Shown here: one piece after another, positions 35,273 to 45,400 of the stretch
Numbering within the stretch: position 1 is the first letter of the stretch
Layout: each line of letters begins with the position of its first letter
NCBI GenBank assembly: GCA_015231755.1
Contig: JADGAZ010000001.1
Location: forward strand, 245,909-309,908
DNA from: Magnetococcales bacterium
Lineage (GTDB): Bacteria; Pseudomonadota; Magnetococcia; Magnetococcales; Magnetaquicoccaceae
Direction of reading: 5' to 3'
Length of the DNA stretch: 64,000 nt
Translations under genes and position numbers: made by a program
Notes under the pieces: model-generated
Seen by the model: the letters and a program-made list of their open reading frames with translations, nothing else
Databases searched by the model: none
Told to the model about the DNA's origin: nothing

Positions 35273-37396
35273 TTATGGAACGTCCAGTTCCCGATTTTCT
35301 TCCTCTTCGACGTAACGGACCATCTTGGTGAGGTCGAGAATCAGGGCCACTCCCCCATTGCCCAGAATGGTGGCACCGGAGAACTCCTCCGAATGCTGAA
35401 AATTCTTGCCCAGGGTTTTGATGACCGTCTGATGTTGCCCCACAACCTTGTCCACCACAAAGCCGATGCGTTTTTCATCGACTTCGGAGATGACGATCTG
35501 TTCGATTTCCGGGGGGGTGCCCCCGATCTCGAAGCGGCTGCGGATGCGGATGTAGGGGATGATCTCGCCGCGCACGTTGATGACATGCCGGCCATGGGCC
35601 TTTTTCACGTCTTCGCGGGAGAGTTCGACGCACTCTTCGACGGCGGCCAGGGGCAGGACGAAGTACTCCCCTTCCACCATCACCAGCAGACCTTCGATGA
35701 TGGCCAGGGTGAGGGGGAGCTTGAGGGTGATGGTGGTACCCTTGCCCAACACGCTGCTGACATCGATGGAACCCCGCAACGCTTCGATGGAGCGACGCAC
35801 CACATCCATGCCCACGCCGCGTCCCGACACATTGGTGATTTTGGCAGCGGTGGAGAAGCCGGCGGCGAAAATGAGCTGAAACGCCTCTTTTTCGGTCAGT
35901 TCATCGTCCGGGGAGAGCAGACCCTTTTCGATCCCCTTGGCCCGCAACCGTTGGGCATCCAGTCCGGCGCCATCGTCTTCCACCCGGATCAGCACACTGG
36001 CGCCGGAGTGGATGGCGGACAGGGTGATCTTGCCCACGGGATTCTTGCCGTTGGCGCGACGGATTTCCGGGGATTCCACTCCGTGGTCGATGCTGTTACG
36101 GATGATGTGGACCAACGGATCGTTGAGTTGGTCGATGACGGTTTTGTCGAGTTCGGTTTCGCCCCCGGAGGTGATCAGCTCGATCTCCTTGCCCAACTCG
36201 GTGGAGAGATCCCGGACCAGTCGTTTGAACTTGTTGAAGGTGGTGTCGATGGTCAACATGCGGATGCTCATGGTGTTGTCCCTGAGTTCCGCGGTGAGCC
36301 GTTCCACCTCTTCGGCGATGAGTTGCAAGGTGTGATCGCCGATGCTGCTGGCGGTCTGGTTGAGACGGGCCTGCATGGTCACCAGTTCGCCCACCAGGTC
36401 CACCAGACTGTCGAGCTTGTCCGAGGGGACACGCACGCTGGTGGCGGTTTCGGCGGTTTTTTTCTTGTCGTGTTTTTCCTGGATGACCTGCTGTTCGGTG
36501 AGGGCCGCCCGCACCTTGTCCGGGGTGACCACGCCGGCTTGGACCAGCCGGTCTCCCAGGGGCATGAGGGCCTTTTCCAGTTCGTTGGAGTTGACATCCC
36601 CTCTTTCCAGGAGAATCTGACCGAGTTTTTTGGACTCTTCCCGGTCGCGCATCACCTGATCCCGGTCCAACAGCCGGATGTTGATTTCGCACTCGTCCTC
36701 CACGAAGATGAAGACATCGCGGATGGCATTTTCGCCGATTTCGGCGGTGAGGAAGATCTCCCAGCCGGTGTAGCACACCTCGGCGTCCAGGTCGTCGAAA
36801 TCCGGGAGCTTTTCGGTGCGGGCCACCACGCGGCAGTCCCCGAGTTCCCGCAATTCGTTCAACAGCAGCAACGGATTGGTGCCGCTGGCGAAGATGTCCG
36901 GATTGGGGGTGAAGCGGATGCGGAAGATATGGGGTTCGTTGGTGTCCGGGGTTTGCGCCTGGGGTTTGCCCGCCGGGGCGTGGTGGCCGCTCCCGTGGCC
37001 GCCACCACTTTTCTTTTCCGGTGAGAGGGCGCGCAATCCGGCGATAATTCGGTTGGCGTTGTTCTGATCCGCAGGTTCGCCACCGGCCGCCGCGTCCAGC
37101 ATGGCGCGGATTTGATCCCGGGCCGCCAGAGTGAGGTCAATCAGGGGTTTGGTGACGGGAATGGTTCCGTTGCGCGCCATGTCGAAGACCGTTTCCACCT
37201 CGTGGGTGAATTCGGCCACGGCGTCGAAACCGAACATGGCACCTGAGCCTTTGATTGTGTGCATGGCCCGGAAAACCCGGCTGATCAGTTCCTGATCTTG
37301 GGGGGAGGCCTCCAGTTCCAGCAGGGAGTCCTCCAGTTCGGACAGCAGTTCGTAGGCCTCTTCGGTAAAGGCGCTGGTGTCGATTTCAACGTTCAT
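35273..37396 (-). CDS. cheA: Chemotaxis histidine kinase CheA
   Basis: A 707-residue CheA. P1 has the phospho-accepting His46 in RAMHTIKGSGAMFGF. P3/P4: HIIRNSIDHGVE (N box), RVEDDGAGLD (G1), GRGVGMDVVRRSIEALRGSI (G2) and GKGTTITLKLPL. P5 (CheW-like) ends the protein with VRGEIIPYIRIR. Between P1 and P3 there is a Gly/His/Pro linker and a segment LGQILLERGDVNSNELEKAL ... GDRLVQAGVVTPDKVRAALT that resembles the MshEN nucleotide-binding motif. It phosphorylates CheY encoded next upstream. Confidence 0.95.
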   Translation of the reverse strand: MNVEIDTSAFTEEAYELLSELEDSLLELEASPQDQELISRVFRAMHTIKGSGAMFGFDAVAEFTHEVETVFDMARNGTIPVTKPLIDLTLAARDQIRAMLDAAAGGEPADQNNANRIIAGLRALSPEKKSGGGHGSGHHAPAGKPQAQTPDTNEPHIFRIRFTPNPDIFASGTNPLLLLNELRELGDCRVVARTEKLPDFDDLDAEVCYTGWEIFLTAEIGENAIRDVFIFVEDECEINIRLLDRDQVMRDREESKKLGQILLERGDVNSNELEKALMPLGDRLVQAGVVTPDKVRAALTEQQVIQEKHDKKKTAETATSVRVPSDKLDSLVDLVGELVTMQARLNQTASSIGDHTLQLIAEEVERLTAELRDNTMSIRMLTIDTTFNKFKRLVRDLSTELGKEIELITSGGETELDKTVIDQLNDPLVHIIRNSIDHGVESPEIRRANGKNPVGKITLSAIHSGASVLIRVEDDGAGLDAQRLRAKGIEKGLLSPDDELTEKEAFQLIFAAGFSTAAKITNVSGRGVGMDVVRRSIEALRGSIDVSSVLGKGTTITLKLPLTLAIIEGLLVMVEGEYFVLPLAAVEECVELSREDVKKAHGRHVINVRGEIIPYIRIRSRFEIGGTPPEIEQIVISEVDEKRIGFVVDKVVGQHQTVIKTLGKNFQHSEEFSGATILGNGGVALILDLTKMVRYVEEEENRELDVP

Positions 37397-37418
37397 GGCG
37401 TGTCGTTCCCCTCAACGG

Positions 37419-37784
37419 TCAGCCCAGTACCTTTTTGACGACTTCCAGGAGTTGTTCCGGTTTGAAAGGTTTGACGATCCAACCGGTGGCTCCGGCGGTC
37501 TTGCCTTCTTGTTTGCGGGTGGCCTGGGATTCGGTCGTCAACATGACGATTGGTGTGAATTTATAGCTGGGCAGGGTGCGCAAGGCGGTGATCAGCGCGA
37601 TCCCATCCATGTTGGGCATGTTCAAGTCGGTGATGATCATGTCCAGGTTGCTGGCTTTGGCCTTGTTCAGACCATCCACCCCGTCCACGGCTTCCACCAC
37701 GGTGAATCCCGCTCCTTTGAGGGTCATGCCCACCATCTGTCTCACGCTGGACGAGTCATCCACCGTCATGATCGTTTTTGGCAT
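37419..37784 (-). CDS. cheY: CheY response regulator
   Basis: A 121-residue receiver domain: IMTVDDSSSVRQMV, phospho-acceptor in MIITDLNMPNMDG, Thr in VMLTTES and Lys in WIVKPFKPEQLL. No output domain. ATG 37784 has AAGGAG about ten bases upstream on its strand. It lies between the STAS gene and cheA and should bind the flagellar switch or pilus machinery. Confidence 0.95.
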   Translation of the reverse strand: MPKTIMTVDDSSSVRQMVGMTLKGAGFTVVEAVDGVDGLNKAKASNLDMIITDLNMPNMDGIALITALRTLPSYKFTPIVMLTTESQATRKQEGKTAGATGWIVKPFKPEQLLEVVKKVLG

Positions 37785-37791
37785 CAGTTCG

Positions 37792-38121
37792 TTACTCCTT
37801 CCAAAGTCCAGTGGTCTCTTTATCGCCCCCGCAACCGACAAAGCCGGCCTGTTGCACGGTCTCCCGGAGGGCGGAGGGGAGAGTGCCGGAAATGGTCAGG
37901 GTATTACCCTTCTTCAGCAGAGTCCTCTGGGCGGCGCACAAAATTTGCAGAGTGGTCAGATCCACCCGTTCCACTTCGGACATGTTCAGTTCCAGGTGAT
38001 TCGATTGGTACATGGCATTGGCCATGGCTTCCTTGAAATCAGCCGCGTTGCGGATGGTCAGGTCTCCGGTCAGTGAGAGTACACCGACCGAACGCGCGGT
38101 ATCCAAGCTGAAATGGAACAT
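37792..38121 (-). CDS. STAS-domain protein at the head of the chemotaxis operon
   Basis: A 109-residue STAS-like fold: GVLSLTGDLTIRNAADFKEA, then VERVDLTTLQILCAAQRTLL. The Ser of typical SpoIIAA loops is Thr here (DLTTLQ). It is the first gene of the STAS-cheY-cheA-receptor-cheW cluster. This gene order is known from several proteobacterial chemotaxis-like clusters. Confidence 0.82.
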   Translation of the reverse strand: MFHFSLDTARSVGVLSLTGDLTIRNAADFKEAMANAMYQSNHLELNMSEVERVDLTTLQILCAAQRTLLKKGNTLTISGTLPSALRETVQQAGFVGCGGDKETTGLWKE

Positions 38122-38235
38122 GGTTGTTTCTCCTGGGCGAGTCCCGTTAACCGGTAATTCTGGTTAGAATGGAAATATAGCACATTCCATCCAATAGTGG
38201 AAGGGAATCGACGAAAATTGGAAAAAATAGCAATC
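38122..38235. other. Upstream region of the chemotaxis operon
   Basis: A 114-base AT-richer gap between thiE (ends 38236) and the STAS gene. It contains TTAACCGGTAATTCTGGTTA, an imperfect inverted repeat near 38147-38166. It probably carries the operon promoter; no confident hexamers. Confidence 0.35.
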
Positions 38236-38853
38236 TTAGGTTCCCTGAATCGCCCTGGAGATATGCCATGTGGCTTCTGCGGGATCGGGGGCATTGAAGA
38301 TGCCCCGGATGAGCGCGACCCCTGTTGCTCCGGCTTCGAGGGCGGCGCGGACGTTGCCTCCATGGATGCCTCCCAGTGCCAGAACCGGCCCGGGAATGTC
38401 GGCGCGCATGGTCGCGAAGCGTGTCACACCCAGAGGCGTGGCATCCGGATGGGACGCCGTGGCGAAAACCGGAGAGAGCGTGACATAGTTCCCGCCATGG
38501 AGCAAGTGTTGTCGGGCATGCGTGGTTTCATGACAGGAACGACCGAGCAGCGGGATGGGGCCCAGCAGGTACCTGGCTTCGGCGCTGGTCAATCCGGCCT
38601 CCGGCAGATGCACCCCGTCGGCGGCTGTCGTCAGGGCGATGTCCACCCGATCGTGAATCAGCAGCCGTCCCCCGGCGGCATGCAGGATGGGTTTCAAGCG
38701 GCGCGCCACAGCCACCAAAGTGGCGGCGGAGGCGCTTTTGTCCCGCAGCAGCAGATCGAAGGACCCCCCTTTCAGAGCCTGGGACAAGACGGTTTCCAGA
38801 TCCGCGCGCAAGGGCGTGTCGGTGATCAGCAGCAGTTGTGGCGAATGGGCCAT
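38236..38853 (-). CDS. thiE: Thiamine-phosphate synthase ThiE-like
   Basis: A 205-residue TIM-barrel protein. Motifs follow ThiE/TenI: DLLLRDKSAS, DGVHLPEAG, LLGRSCHETTHARQ, YVTLSPVFATASHPDATPLG and LALGGIHGGNVRAALEAGA. It joins the thiazole and pyrimidine halves of thiamine. Some motif positions favour the TenI side, so thiazole tautomerase is an alternative. ATG 38853 is preferred; GTG 38880 is possible. Confidence 0.75.
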   Translation of the reverse strand: MAHSPQLLLITDTPLRADLETVLSQALKGGSFDLLLRDKSASAATLVAVARRLKPILHAAGGRLLIHDRVDIALTTAADGVHLPEAGLTSAEARYLLGPIPLLGRSCHETTHARQHLLHGGNYVTLSPVFATASHPDATPLGVTRFATMRADIPGPVLALGGIHGGNVRAALEAGATGVALIRGIFNAPDPAEATWHISRAIQGT

Positions 38854-38919
38854 GGATGGGGTTCTGGGAGCGTGGGACACGCCGGATGATGGCGTATCCC
38901 ACGGTTTTCAAGAAGGATT

Positions 38920-39789
38920 TCAGAAGGTTTTGGTCAGGGCGAGGACAAAGTTGTCGCCCCCTTGATTCTTCAGATCGGTCGCTTTTTTGGCGGACGGATA
39001 TTTGTCCCAGAATTTGCCGTTGTCGGCGTACAGATAGGATGCGCTCAAGGACAGGCCGCCATCGAACGACTTGGCGATGCCGATCTTGTAGTCCGCGTAG
39101 TCCGGATTGGTCGCGCCGGCGGCGTTGGCTGCCGCCAGTTTGTTGCTGAAGTTGGTGTAGCCTACATGCAAGGGCAGAGTCACGTCTTTGGTGAAGATGG
39201 ACTCGGGCAGGGGCACGTTGGCGGTCAGGTCCAGATAGGTGGTCCCTTTGGAGTTGTCGTTGAACCCGGTTTTCTTGTTGGCTCCGAAATAGTCGCTCAT
39301 CGCCACGGAGATCTTGGTGGTGACCCACTTGTAACCCACGCCGGCGTTCAGTTCGAAGGTGTTGTAGGATTGGTCGGCCACCGGGGGAACCGCGTCGTTG
39401 TAGTTGGCGCCCGGATACAGATAGCCGATGCCCCCCACGGTCCAGGTCCAGTCGTCGTTGAATTTGCCGTTGAAGCCGCCATACAGATCGACTTCCGCCC
39501 AGCCATCGGCGAACAACTTGTCGCTGACGCTCGACGACCACAGACCCGCATACCACCCGGCGGCGTGGGAGTAGTCAACACCGGCCTGGAGCGCCGGATT
39601 GTCCCAGGTCTGGGTCAGGCCACGGAAAATATAGTTGCTGACCACACCCACGTTGGCGGTGACCGTATGGGGGGAAGCGGGGGCGGCGCCCGGGGTGGCG
39701 TCGGCGGCCACGGCGCTCAGGGGGAGTCCAACACAGGTCGCCATTCCCACCACGCCAGCCCATTTGGTCCAATTGCGCAAGATACTCAT
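38920..39789 (-). CDS. TorF-family putative outer-membrane porin
   Basis: A 289-residue outer-membrane protein. A Sec signal peptide ends near ALA/VAADATPG. The mature part has the NVGVVSNYIFRGLTQTWDNP start typical of the TorF (CHP02001) family, then amphipathic beta strands, and a final Phe (NFVLALTKTF) for BAM insertion. Its substrate is unknown; many relatives lie beside nitrogen or ammonium genes, as here beside glnK-amtB. Confidence 0.83.
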   Translation of the reverse strand: MSILRNWTKWAGVVGMATCVGLPLSAVAADATPGAAPASPHTVTANVGVVSNYIFRGLTQTWDNPALQAGVDYSHAAGWYAGLWSSSVSDKLFADGWAEVDLYGGFNGKFNDDWTWTVGGIGYLYPGANYNDAVPPVADQSYNTFELNAGVGYKWVTTKISVAMSDYFGANKKTGFNDNSKGTTYLDLTANVPLPESIFTKDVTLPLHVGYTNFSNKLAAANAAGATNPDYADYKIGIAKSFDGGLSLSASYLYADNGKFWDKYPSAKKATDLKNQGGDNFVLALTKTF

Positions 39790-39892
39790 GACATCTCCTT
39801 TTTTGCAGCCGTTGAATGGTTTCGGATTTCGGGTTGATTCGAGCCTATCGATAACGATACATATCGTGTTTTTGTGTTGCGAACATGAACAG

Positions 39893-39926
39893 TTTCTGGC
39901 CGGACGGAGTTCCGCCCGGCCAGAAA
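39893..39926 (-). terminator. Hairpin after amtB, likely terminator
   Basis: TTTCTGGCCGGACGG (39893-39907) pairs with 39912-39926 with one mismatch and a four-base loop. It comes 37 bases after the amtB stop on the minus strand. The following U-tract on that strand is poor, so strength is uncertain. Confidence 0.55.
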
Positions 39927-39962
39927 TTTTACACCGAGGAAATGATCACCATTCGGTGGAAT

Positions 39963-41288
39963 TTAATAGTTGTAGCCGCGCTCGCCATGCAGGGCGATGT
40001 CCAGACCGGTGCTTTCCGACTCTTCATCCACGCGCAGTCCCACCAATCCGTCGATCGCCTTGAGCAGGATGTAGGAGATGATGGCGCAATAGATGCCGGT
40101 GGAGGCCACGCTCACCCCTTGCACCCAGATCTGACCGCTCATGGTCAGCTCTTTGGCGAAGCCGATGCCCCCCAGGCCGGGAGAGGCGAACACCCCGGTG
40201 AGCATGGCGCCGACGATGCCACCGATGCCATGCACGCCAAAGGCGTCGAGGGAGTCGTCATAACCCATTTTCCTTTTCAGGGTGGTGGCGCCGAAGAAGC
40301 AGACTACACCCGAGATGCCACCCAGGGCCAGAGCGCCCATGGGGCCGACGAAACCGGAAGCCGGGGTGATGGCCACCAGACCGGCCACGGCACCGGTGGT
40401 GAGACCCAGGGCGCTGGGTTTGCCGTGGGACATCCATTCCATGAACATCCAGGTCAAAGCCGCCATGGCCGTGGCCAGTTGTGTGACCACCATGGCCATG
40501 CCCGCCGCGCCATTGGCCGCCGCCGCGCTGCCGGCGTTGAAGCCGAACCATCCCACCCACAACATGCCGGCGCCGGTGACGGTCAGGGGCAGACTGTGGG
40601 GAGGCATGGCCACATGGGGAAATCCTTTACGTTTGCCCAGCACCACCGCGGTCACCAGACCGGCGATGCCCGCGTTGACATGCACCACGGTGCCCCCCGC
40701 ATAGTCCAAGACACCCATATTCATCATCCAGCCACCACCCCACACCCAGTGACAGATGGGGAAATAAACCAGGGTCACCCAGCCGCTCATGAAGATCAAC
40801 ATGGCGGAGAACTTCATCCGTTCCGCGAAGGCGCCGATGATCAGGGCCGGGGTGATGATGGCGAAGGTCAATTGAAAGGTCAAAAAGACCGCTTCCGGGA
40901 TGGTGCCGGTGAGGGATTCCCCCTTGATGCCGGCGAGGAAGGCCTTGCTCAAGCCACCGATCCAGGGATTGTTGGGTCCGCCGTCCGTAAAGGCCATGGA
41001 GTAGCCGTACAGGCTCCACAGCACGGTGACCACGGCGGTGATGGCGAAACACTGCATGAAGATCGACAAGGAGTTCTTGGCCCGTACCATGCCGCCATAA
41101 AACAGGGCCAGTCCCGGCAGGGTCATGAACAAGACCAAAGCGGTGGAAGTGAGCATCCAGGCCGTATCTCCGGAGTTGAGCACCGGAGGCGGTACGGGTA
41201 CAGCCGCTTCCTCGGCCAGGGCCAGAGCGGGCAGCAGAAGCGCGGGAAGAATCGAGGCCGTGAGCCTGGATTTGGACAGAAAGGTCAT
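39963..41288 (-). CDS. amtB: Ammonium transporter AmtB
   Basis: A 441-residue Amt with a signal peptide (MTFLSKSRLTASILPALLLP...LAEE) and eleven spans. Twin pore histidines are visible in FPICHWVWGGGWM and FGVHGIGGIVGAML. The C-terminal tail for PII binding is ESESTGLDIALHGERGYNY. It conducts NH4+/NH3. GGAGC precedes ATG 41288 by seven bases. The gene is cotranscribed with glnK. Confidence 0.95.
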   Translation of the reverse strand: MTFLSKSRLTASILPALLLPALALAEEAAVPVPPPVLNSGDTAWMLTSTALVLFMTLPGLALFYGGMVRAKNSLSIFMQCFAITAVVTVLWSLYGYSMAFTDGGPNNPWIGGLSKAFLAGIKGESLTGTIPEAVFLTFQLTFAIITPALIIGAFAERMKFSAMLIFMSGWVTLVYFPICHWVWGGGWMMNMGVLDYAGGTVVHVNAGIAGLVTAVVLGKRKGFPHVAMPPHSLPLTVTGAGMLWVGWFGFNAGSAAAANGAAGMAMVVTQLATAMAALTWMFMEWMSHGKPSALGLTTGAVAGLVAITPASGFVGPMGALALGGISGVVCFFGATTLKRKMGYDDSLDAFGVHGIGGIVGAMLTGVFASPGLGGIGFAKELTMSGQIWVQGVSVASTGIYCAIISYILLKAIDGLVGLRVDEESESTGLDIALHGERGYNY

Positions 41289-41319
41289 CGTGATTGCTCC
41301 TATATTAGGCAATGGTTCT

Positions 41320-41658
41320 TTACAGAACTTCGGGTCCGGTTTCGCCGGTGCGGATGCGCACCGCGTGTTCGATGGGCATGACGAAAATCTTGCCGTCGCC
41401 GATTTTTCCGGTTTTGGCCGCTTCCCGGATCGCATCCACCACCTGGTCGAGGCGATCATCGGATACCGCCAACTCCACTTTGATTTTCGGCAAGAAATCC
41501 ACTTGGTACTCCGCGCCCCGGTAAAGCTCCGTATGGCCTTTCTGTCGTCCGAATCCCCGCACCTCGGTCACGGTCATGCCGGTGATTCCCACTGCGGTGA
41601 GTGCCTCGCGAACGTCATCCTGCTTGAACGGCTTGATGATGGCGGTGACCCATTTCAT
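41320..41658 (-). CDS. glnK: Nitrogen regulatory protein PII (GlnK/GlnB)
   Basis: A 112-residue PII. It starts MKWVTAIIKPFKQDDVREAL, has the T-loop ELYRGAEYQVDFLPK with uridylylated Tyr51, and the B loop TGKIGDGKIFV. It senses 2-oxoglutarate, ATP/ADP and nitrogen, and blocks AmtB. GAGGAG lies upstream of the ATG. A sigma-54 promoter sits about 70 bases upstream. Confidence 0.95.
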   Translation of the reverse strand: MKWVTAIIKPFKQDDVREALTAVGITGMTVTEVRGFGRQKGHTELYRGAEYQVDFLPKIKVELAVSDDRLDQVVDAIREAAKTGKIGDGKIFVMPIEHAVRIRTGETGPEVL

Positions 41659-41727
41659 CTTCTGATCTCCTCGTTTATGGCTTTGGCCTGTCGATTGGTA
41701 AAAAATGAACCGAATGATCTTGTAAAT

Positions 41728-41743
41728 GGCAACAAGCGGGCCA
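41728..41743 (-). promoter_or_regulatory. Sigma-54 (-24/-12) promoter of glnK-amtB
   Basis: The minus strand reads TGGCCCGCTTGTTGCC. The GG and GC pairs are in exact -24/-12 register with the consensus TGGCACG-N4-TTGCW. It is 70 bases before glnK. It implies activation by NtrC-type regulators under nitrogen limitation. The AT-rich bases at 41759-41785 (upstream on that strand) could hold activator sites. Confidence 0.8.
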
Positions 41744-41905
41744 TGCGGGAGATCTGATTGATTTGTTTTAACAAAAACTTAATCTGGCCAGGATTTATGC
41801 CGGGAGAGGTGTGGATTGTGCTGAAAAATTGAGCTGAAATGAGGGGTGTGGGGGAGATTTGATTAAAACAAGAGCAGATTGGTGATCAAAGGAGAGGCTC
41901 AGCGT

Positions 41906-42367
41906 TCACCATGCGTTTTCGCCTGCATCCGCATAGCTTCCGTTATTATTGGCGTCATGGAAGTTCGCCCCGGTGGAACTCAAGGCGAGTTTGCCGTCTT
42001 TGGCCTGACCCGCCTGGGGGGTGGCCACCGCCACGAAACAGGTGCTGATGGGACACGGGGTGTTCAAAACCGCTGCCGCCGCCACCGGAGAGAGAATCGC
42101 CACGGCGTAATGTTTGGACTCTGACAACTGCGGGTCGGAAGCGAATCCCAAAGTGGTCATGCTGGCGGTGTAGGTCATGTTTTCGGTGTACCAGCGCTCC
42201 TGGAGGTTGGCGACTTGCATCAACACGGCCTTGCCGTCGGCGCGGCGGCCTTTGATCATCGCGTCTTGGTAGGCGGGCACGGCCACCACCGCCAGTACCG
42301 CCGCAATGGCCAGCACGATTAGCAGTTCGATCAGGGTGAAGCCCTGGGATGCGGTGCGAGGGGACAT
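41906..42367 (-). CDS. pilE: Type IV pilin PilE-like (minor pilin)
   Basis: A 153-residue pilin with a short leader MSPRTASQG cut before FTLIELLIVLAIAAVLAVVA (Glu5 present). Next is AYQDAMIKGRRADGKAVLMQ, and a C-terminal disulfide candidate CPISTC. It is the last gene of the minor pilin cluster. ATG 42367 is the nearest start to the cleavage site; GGAG lies about nine bases before it. Confidence 0.88.
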   Translation of the reverse strand: MSPRTASQGFTLIELLIVLAIAAVLAVVAVPAYQDAMIKGRRADGKAVLMQVANLQERWYTENMTYTASMTTLGFASDPQLSESKHYAVAILSPVAAAAVLNTPCPISTCFVAVATPQAGQAKDGKLALSSTGANFHDANNNGSYADAGENAW

Positions 42368-42414
42368 GGGGATATGACTCCGGAGCGGGGGTGTCGGGTT
42401 GGGGGTGGGGAGGC

Positions 42415-45400
42415 TCATTCCGATTCGATCTCCCGCCAGGAGAGGCGACCATTGGGGGGAGCGGGGAGGGTGATCTGGGTACGGGTCAGCGCCCCGGTGG
42501 AAGACTGGGTGATGAGGGTGGGATTGGCCGATCCGCTGCCATGGTGAATCACCGGCGCCGAAGCGATGCCTGTCCCCAGACCCACGGACCCGATCACCAC
42601 CTGATGCTGGACGCCGCCGACGGTCAGGGCGGTGGTGCTCAGGGCCGCCGGTGGACAGGCGGTGCCGGTGCCGTAACACAAAACGTTGAGGGATCCGCTG
42701 CCTTCCGCCTCGCAGGTTTGGCTCGGGGGGGTGTAAAGGGTGAAAATGGCCAGCCGTTCCACCTGTCCGATCTCCGAAAGAGCCCGTTCGGCAGGTCCGG
42801 TCGCCGGAGTGGTGAAATGGCGCAACCAGCCCGCTTTTTCCCGGATCAGCCCTGTCAATCCTTCGTAGGTGGTGATGGGGTGGGGAATGAGCGGCAGAAC
42901 ATTCTGGGTATCCAGCACCGCCTGGGTCGCCGAGACCATCACTCCGGTCACCTGCTGCAACGCAGCTGTGGTGATCTCCTGGCCGGTTCCCGGATCCTTG
43001 AGACCGTACAGGGTCTGTTGTCCCGTGGTGGCGTTGTCCGCCGTGGTCCAGAGCCGTCCACTGCCGGCCACGATCCAGTGTGCCCCTTCCGCGTCACGCA
43101 CCGCCAGCGGGCGGCCATTGAATGGTTTGCCCGGATTGAACAGTGGGGTGAGGGTCGGGTGATCCCAGTCCGTCAGATCCAGCCGCATCAGCCGTCCCAC
43201 CTGGGTGGCGGTGGCGGCTTTCCAGCCGTCGCTGCCCACATACAAGGCGTCGGTCGTATAGTCCAGATTCCAATCCACCGCCACCAGGGCGGGCAGAAAA
43301 CTGGTGGTGATGCCGTCGCTGCTGGTGCCCACCGGCAGCGTGGCGGCAGGATCCAACGGATCCAGACCCGTCACCCAGCCCCGGTTGCGCAGATCATAGG
43401 CAAACAGTCGCCCATTCTGGGTGGAGGTCACGGTGGACAACTGGGTGGGCCCCGATCCCAGAAACAGCCACCAGTCGTTGCGGGTGGGGTGGTTCCAGTC
43501 TCCGTCTTCCGCGGGAGCGCGGCGCACCGCCAGGGTCGGTTCCGACACCGTGAAACCCATCTGCGCATGGGTGAGTTCCGCCAGTACCGTGGGGGGCACT
43601 TCCGGATTGGTGATGTCCAGAACCACATAGGCGGAACGGGTGTCGGCCACCCCGTTGTTGTCCAGATCCAGGGGGCCGCCCCCCAGACGCATGCCCGCCA
43701 CCAAGATGGTGCCCCATCCGCCGGGATGGTCCGCGTCTTCGGGAAAGATCCGCACGTCGAACACCTTGGGGGAGCCGTCCATGTAATAGACATGGCTGTA
43801 AGTCATGGTGGTGAGCCATTTGAGGTGCGGCAGCAGATTGAAGGGCGCATAGGCCCACAGTTCGTCCCCGAGGGCGTGTTGCAGACTGGCATCCTGGACG
43901 GTGTGGAAACTTTTGTCGCTTTCGTTCCAGAATCCGGCGTTGAAGGCGTGCAACAGTCCATCGTTGGCCCCGACATAGATCACCTGCCGCCGTTTGGCGT
44001 AGCGGGTGCGAAAGTCCCGGAAAGAGGTGTCTCCATGGAGGGTGTCGTGGCGCACGCCGTATTTTTCTCCGGGGGCCGCCACGGCCACAGGGGTGGAGTG
44101 GATGATATCCCCCAGACGCCACACCTTGGGGCCGGATCCGTCGTAATCCACGGTGCGGGCCCGCAGACCGGCGATCTCTTCTCCCCGGATGTGGCGCACG
44201 ATCTGACTGGCTTCCGTGGCGTTCGCGGCCCGCAGATACGCATAATCAGCGGCTGCGGTGAAGGTCGCGGGGGAAAAGTCCCGTTGTTCTCCCGGGTCCA
44301 CCACGCCGTTGCGGTTGGTGTCGATCCAGGTGGTGATGAAACGGCCACTGATGGCCGGCTGGGTGGCGTAGTCCCGTTGGGTAACGGGATTGGCGATGCG
44401 CGCCAACTGGTTGCGGGCATCCCAGATCGGACGCAGTTGCTCGATGTGAAGCTCCTGGAAGGTGGCTCCGGTGGTGTCGCAGTTGGCGGGGGTGGCGTAG
44501 CGTCTGATCTTGGTGACGTTGTTGGTGGTGTCGTAAAACAGATCCACCACCGGATCCGTCAGGCAATCGTCGAGGGTGCCATCTCCGTTCCCGTCTTCCC
44601 GGAAACGGCTGTATGCGTCGATGAACAGCGCATGCAGGGTGCCTCCCCACTGGATCTGCTGTCCGTCGGCGTCCACCTTGGGAAAATAAAGCGCCTGATA
44701 GACCGCTCCGATGCCCGAATAGCTGTTGGCCACCACCGAAGCCGAGGTGCCGGAACTGACCCGTTCCAGCACGTTGGCAAAGGCCCGGTTGAGGCCATCC
44801 ACCAGTTTGTCCGGGTCCGACGCCAGCACATAATGATCCGGCACCCCATCGCCGTTGGCATCCCATTCGGCGGGGAGGTTGGGTTCGTTGGCATTGCCGT
44901 CGGCGTTGGTGTCCAGATGGTCCAGCTCCTTGAAGCCCCCGTATTTGCCCGCCAGCCACAACATGTTCATCGGACCGGTGAGGGGGGTGGCGTTGTACTC
45001 CTGGGTATCCACCATGAAGGTGTTGATGGTCTGGTCTCCGGCCAGATCCGGGCGTAGATCCCGGCTGCGGGCATAATAGGCCAGCCCGGCGATGTAATAG
45101 GAGTTCTCCTTGCCCGGATACGGACAACTGCCGAACACCTCTCCCAGAGCCGGAATGAATTTCGAGGTGGCGTTCATGTCGCAAACGTTTCTGGTGCAGC
45201 CGACGCACTGAGAGGTGTTGGTGAGTCCTTGCAGGGTGCCGACGGTGTTGGTGAGGGTGGTGACGTTGATGGCCGGATCGGCGTTGGCGGGATTGCCGAA
45301 ATCCGTGGCGTCCTGGGCCAGGGCCCGCAGACCGAAATAGCTGGAACTGGTCAGGGCCGAGCCGGGAAGCTGTTTGTCCAGCCAGGGGTTGGCGTCGTTG

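Noticed and set aside
32417..37024. A 1535-codon open frame on the plus strand opposite cheA and the receptor gene
   Set aside because: It is an antisense shadow of GC-rich coding sequence. The minus strand encodes recognisable CheA and receptor domains, while the plus frame is Gly/His/Gln-rich with no domain or ribosome site.
38872..38902. Terminator between the porin gene and thiE
   Set aside because: GTGGGA-ACGCC pairs with GGCGT-TCCCAC with one mismatch, but no T-run follows on the minus strand; the hairpin overlaps the possible GTG start of thiE.
42349..45057. A 902-codon open frame opposite pilY1
   Set aside because: It is an antisense shadow; low-complexity Gly/Arg/His content and no start signal.
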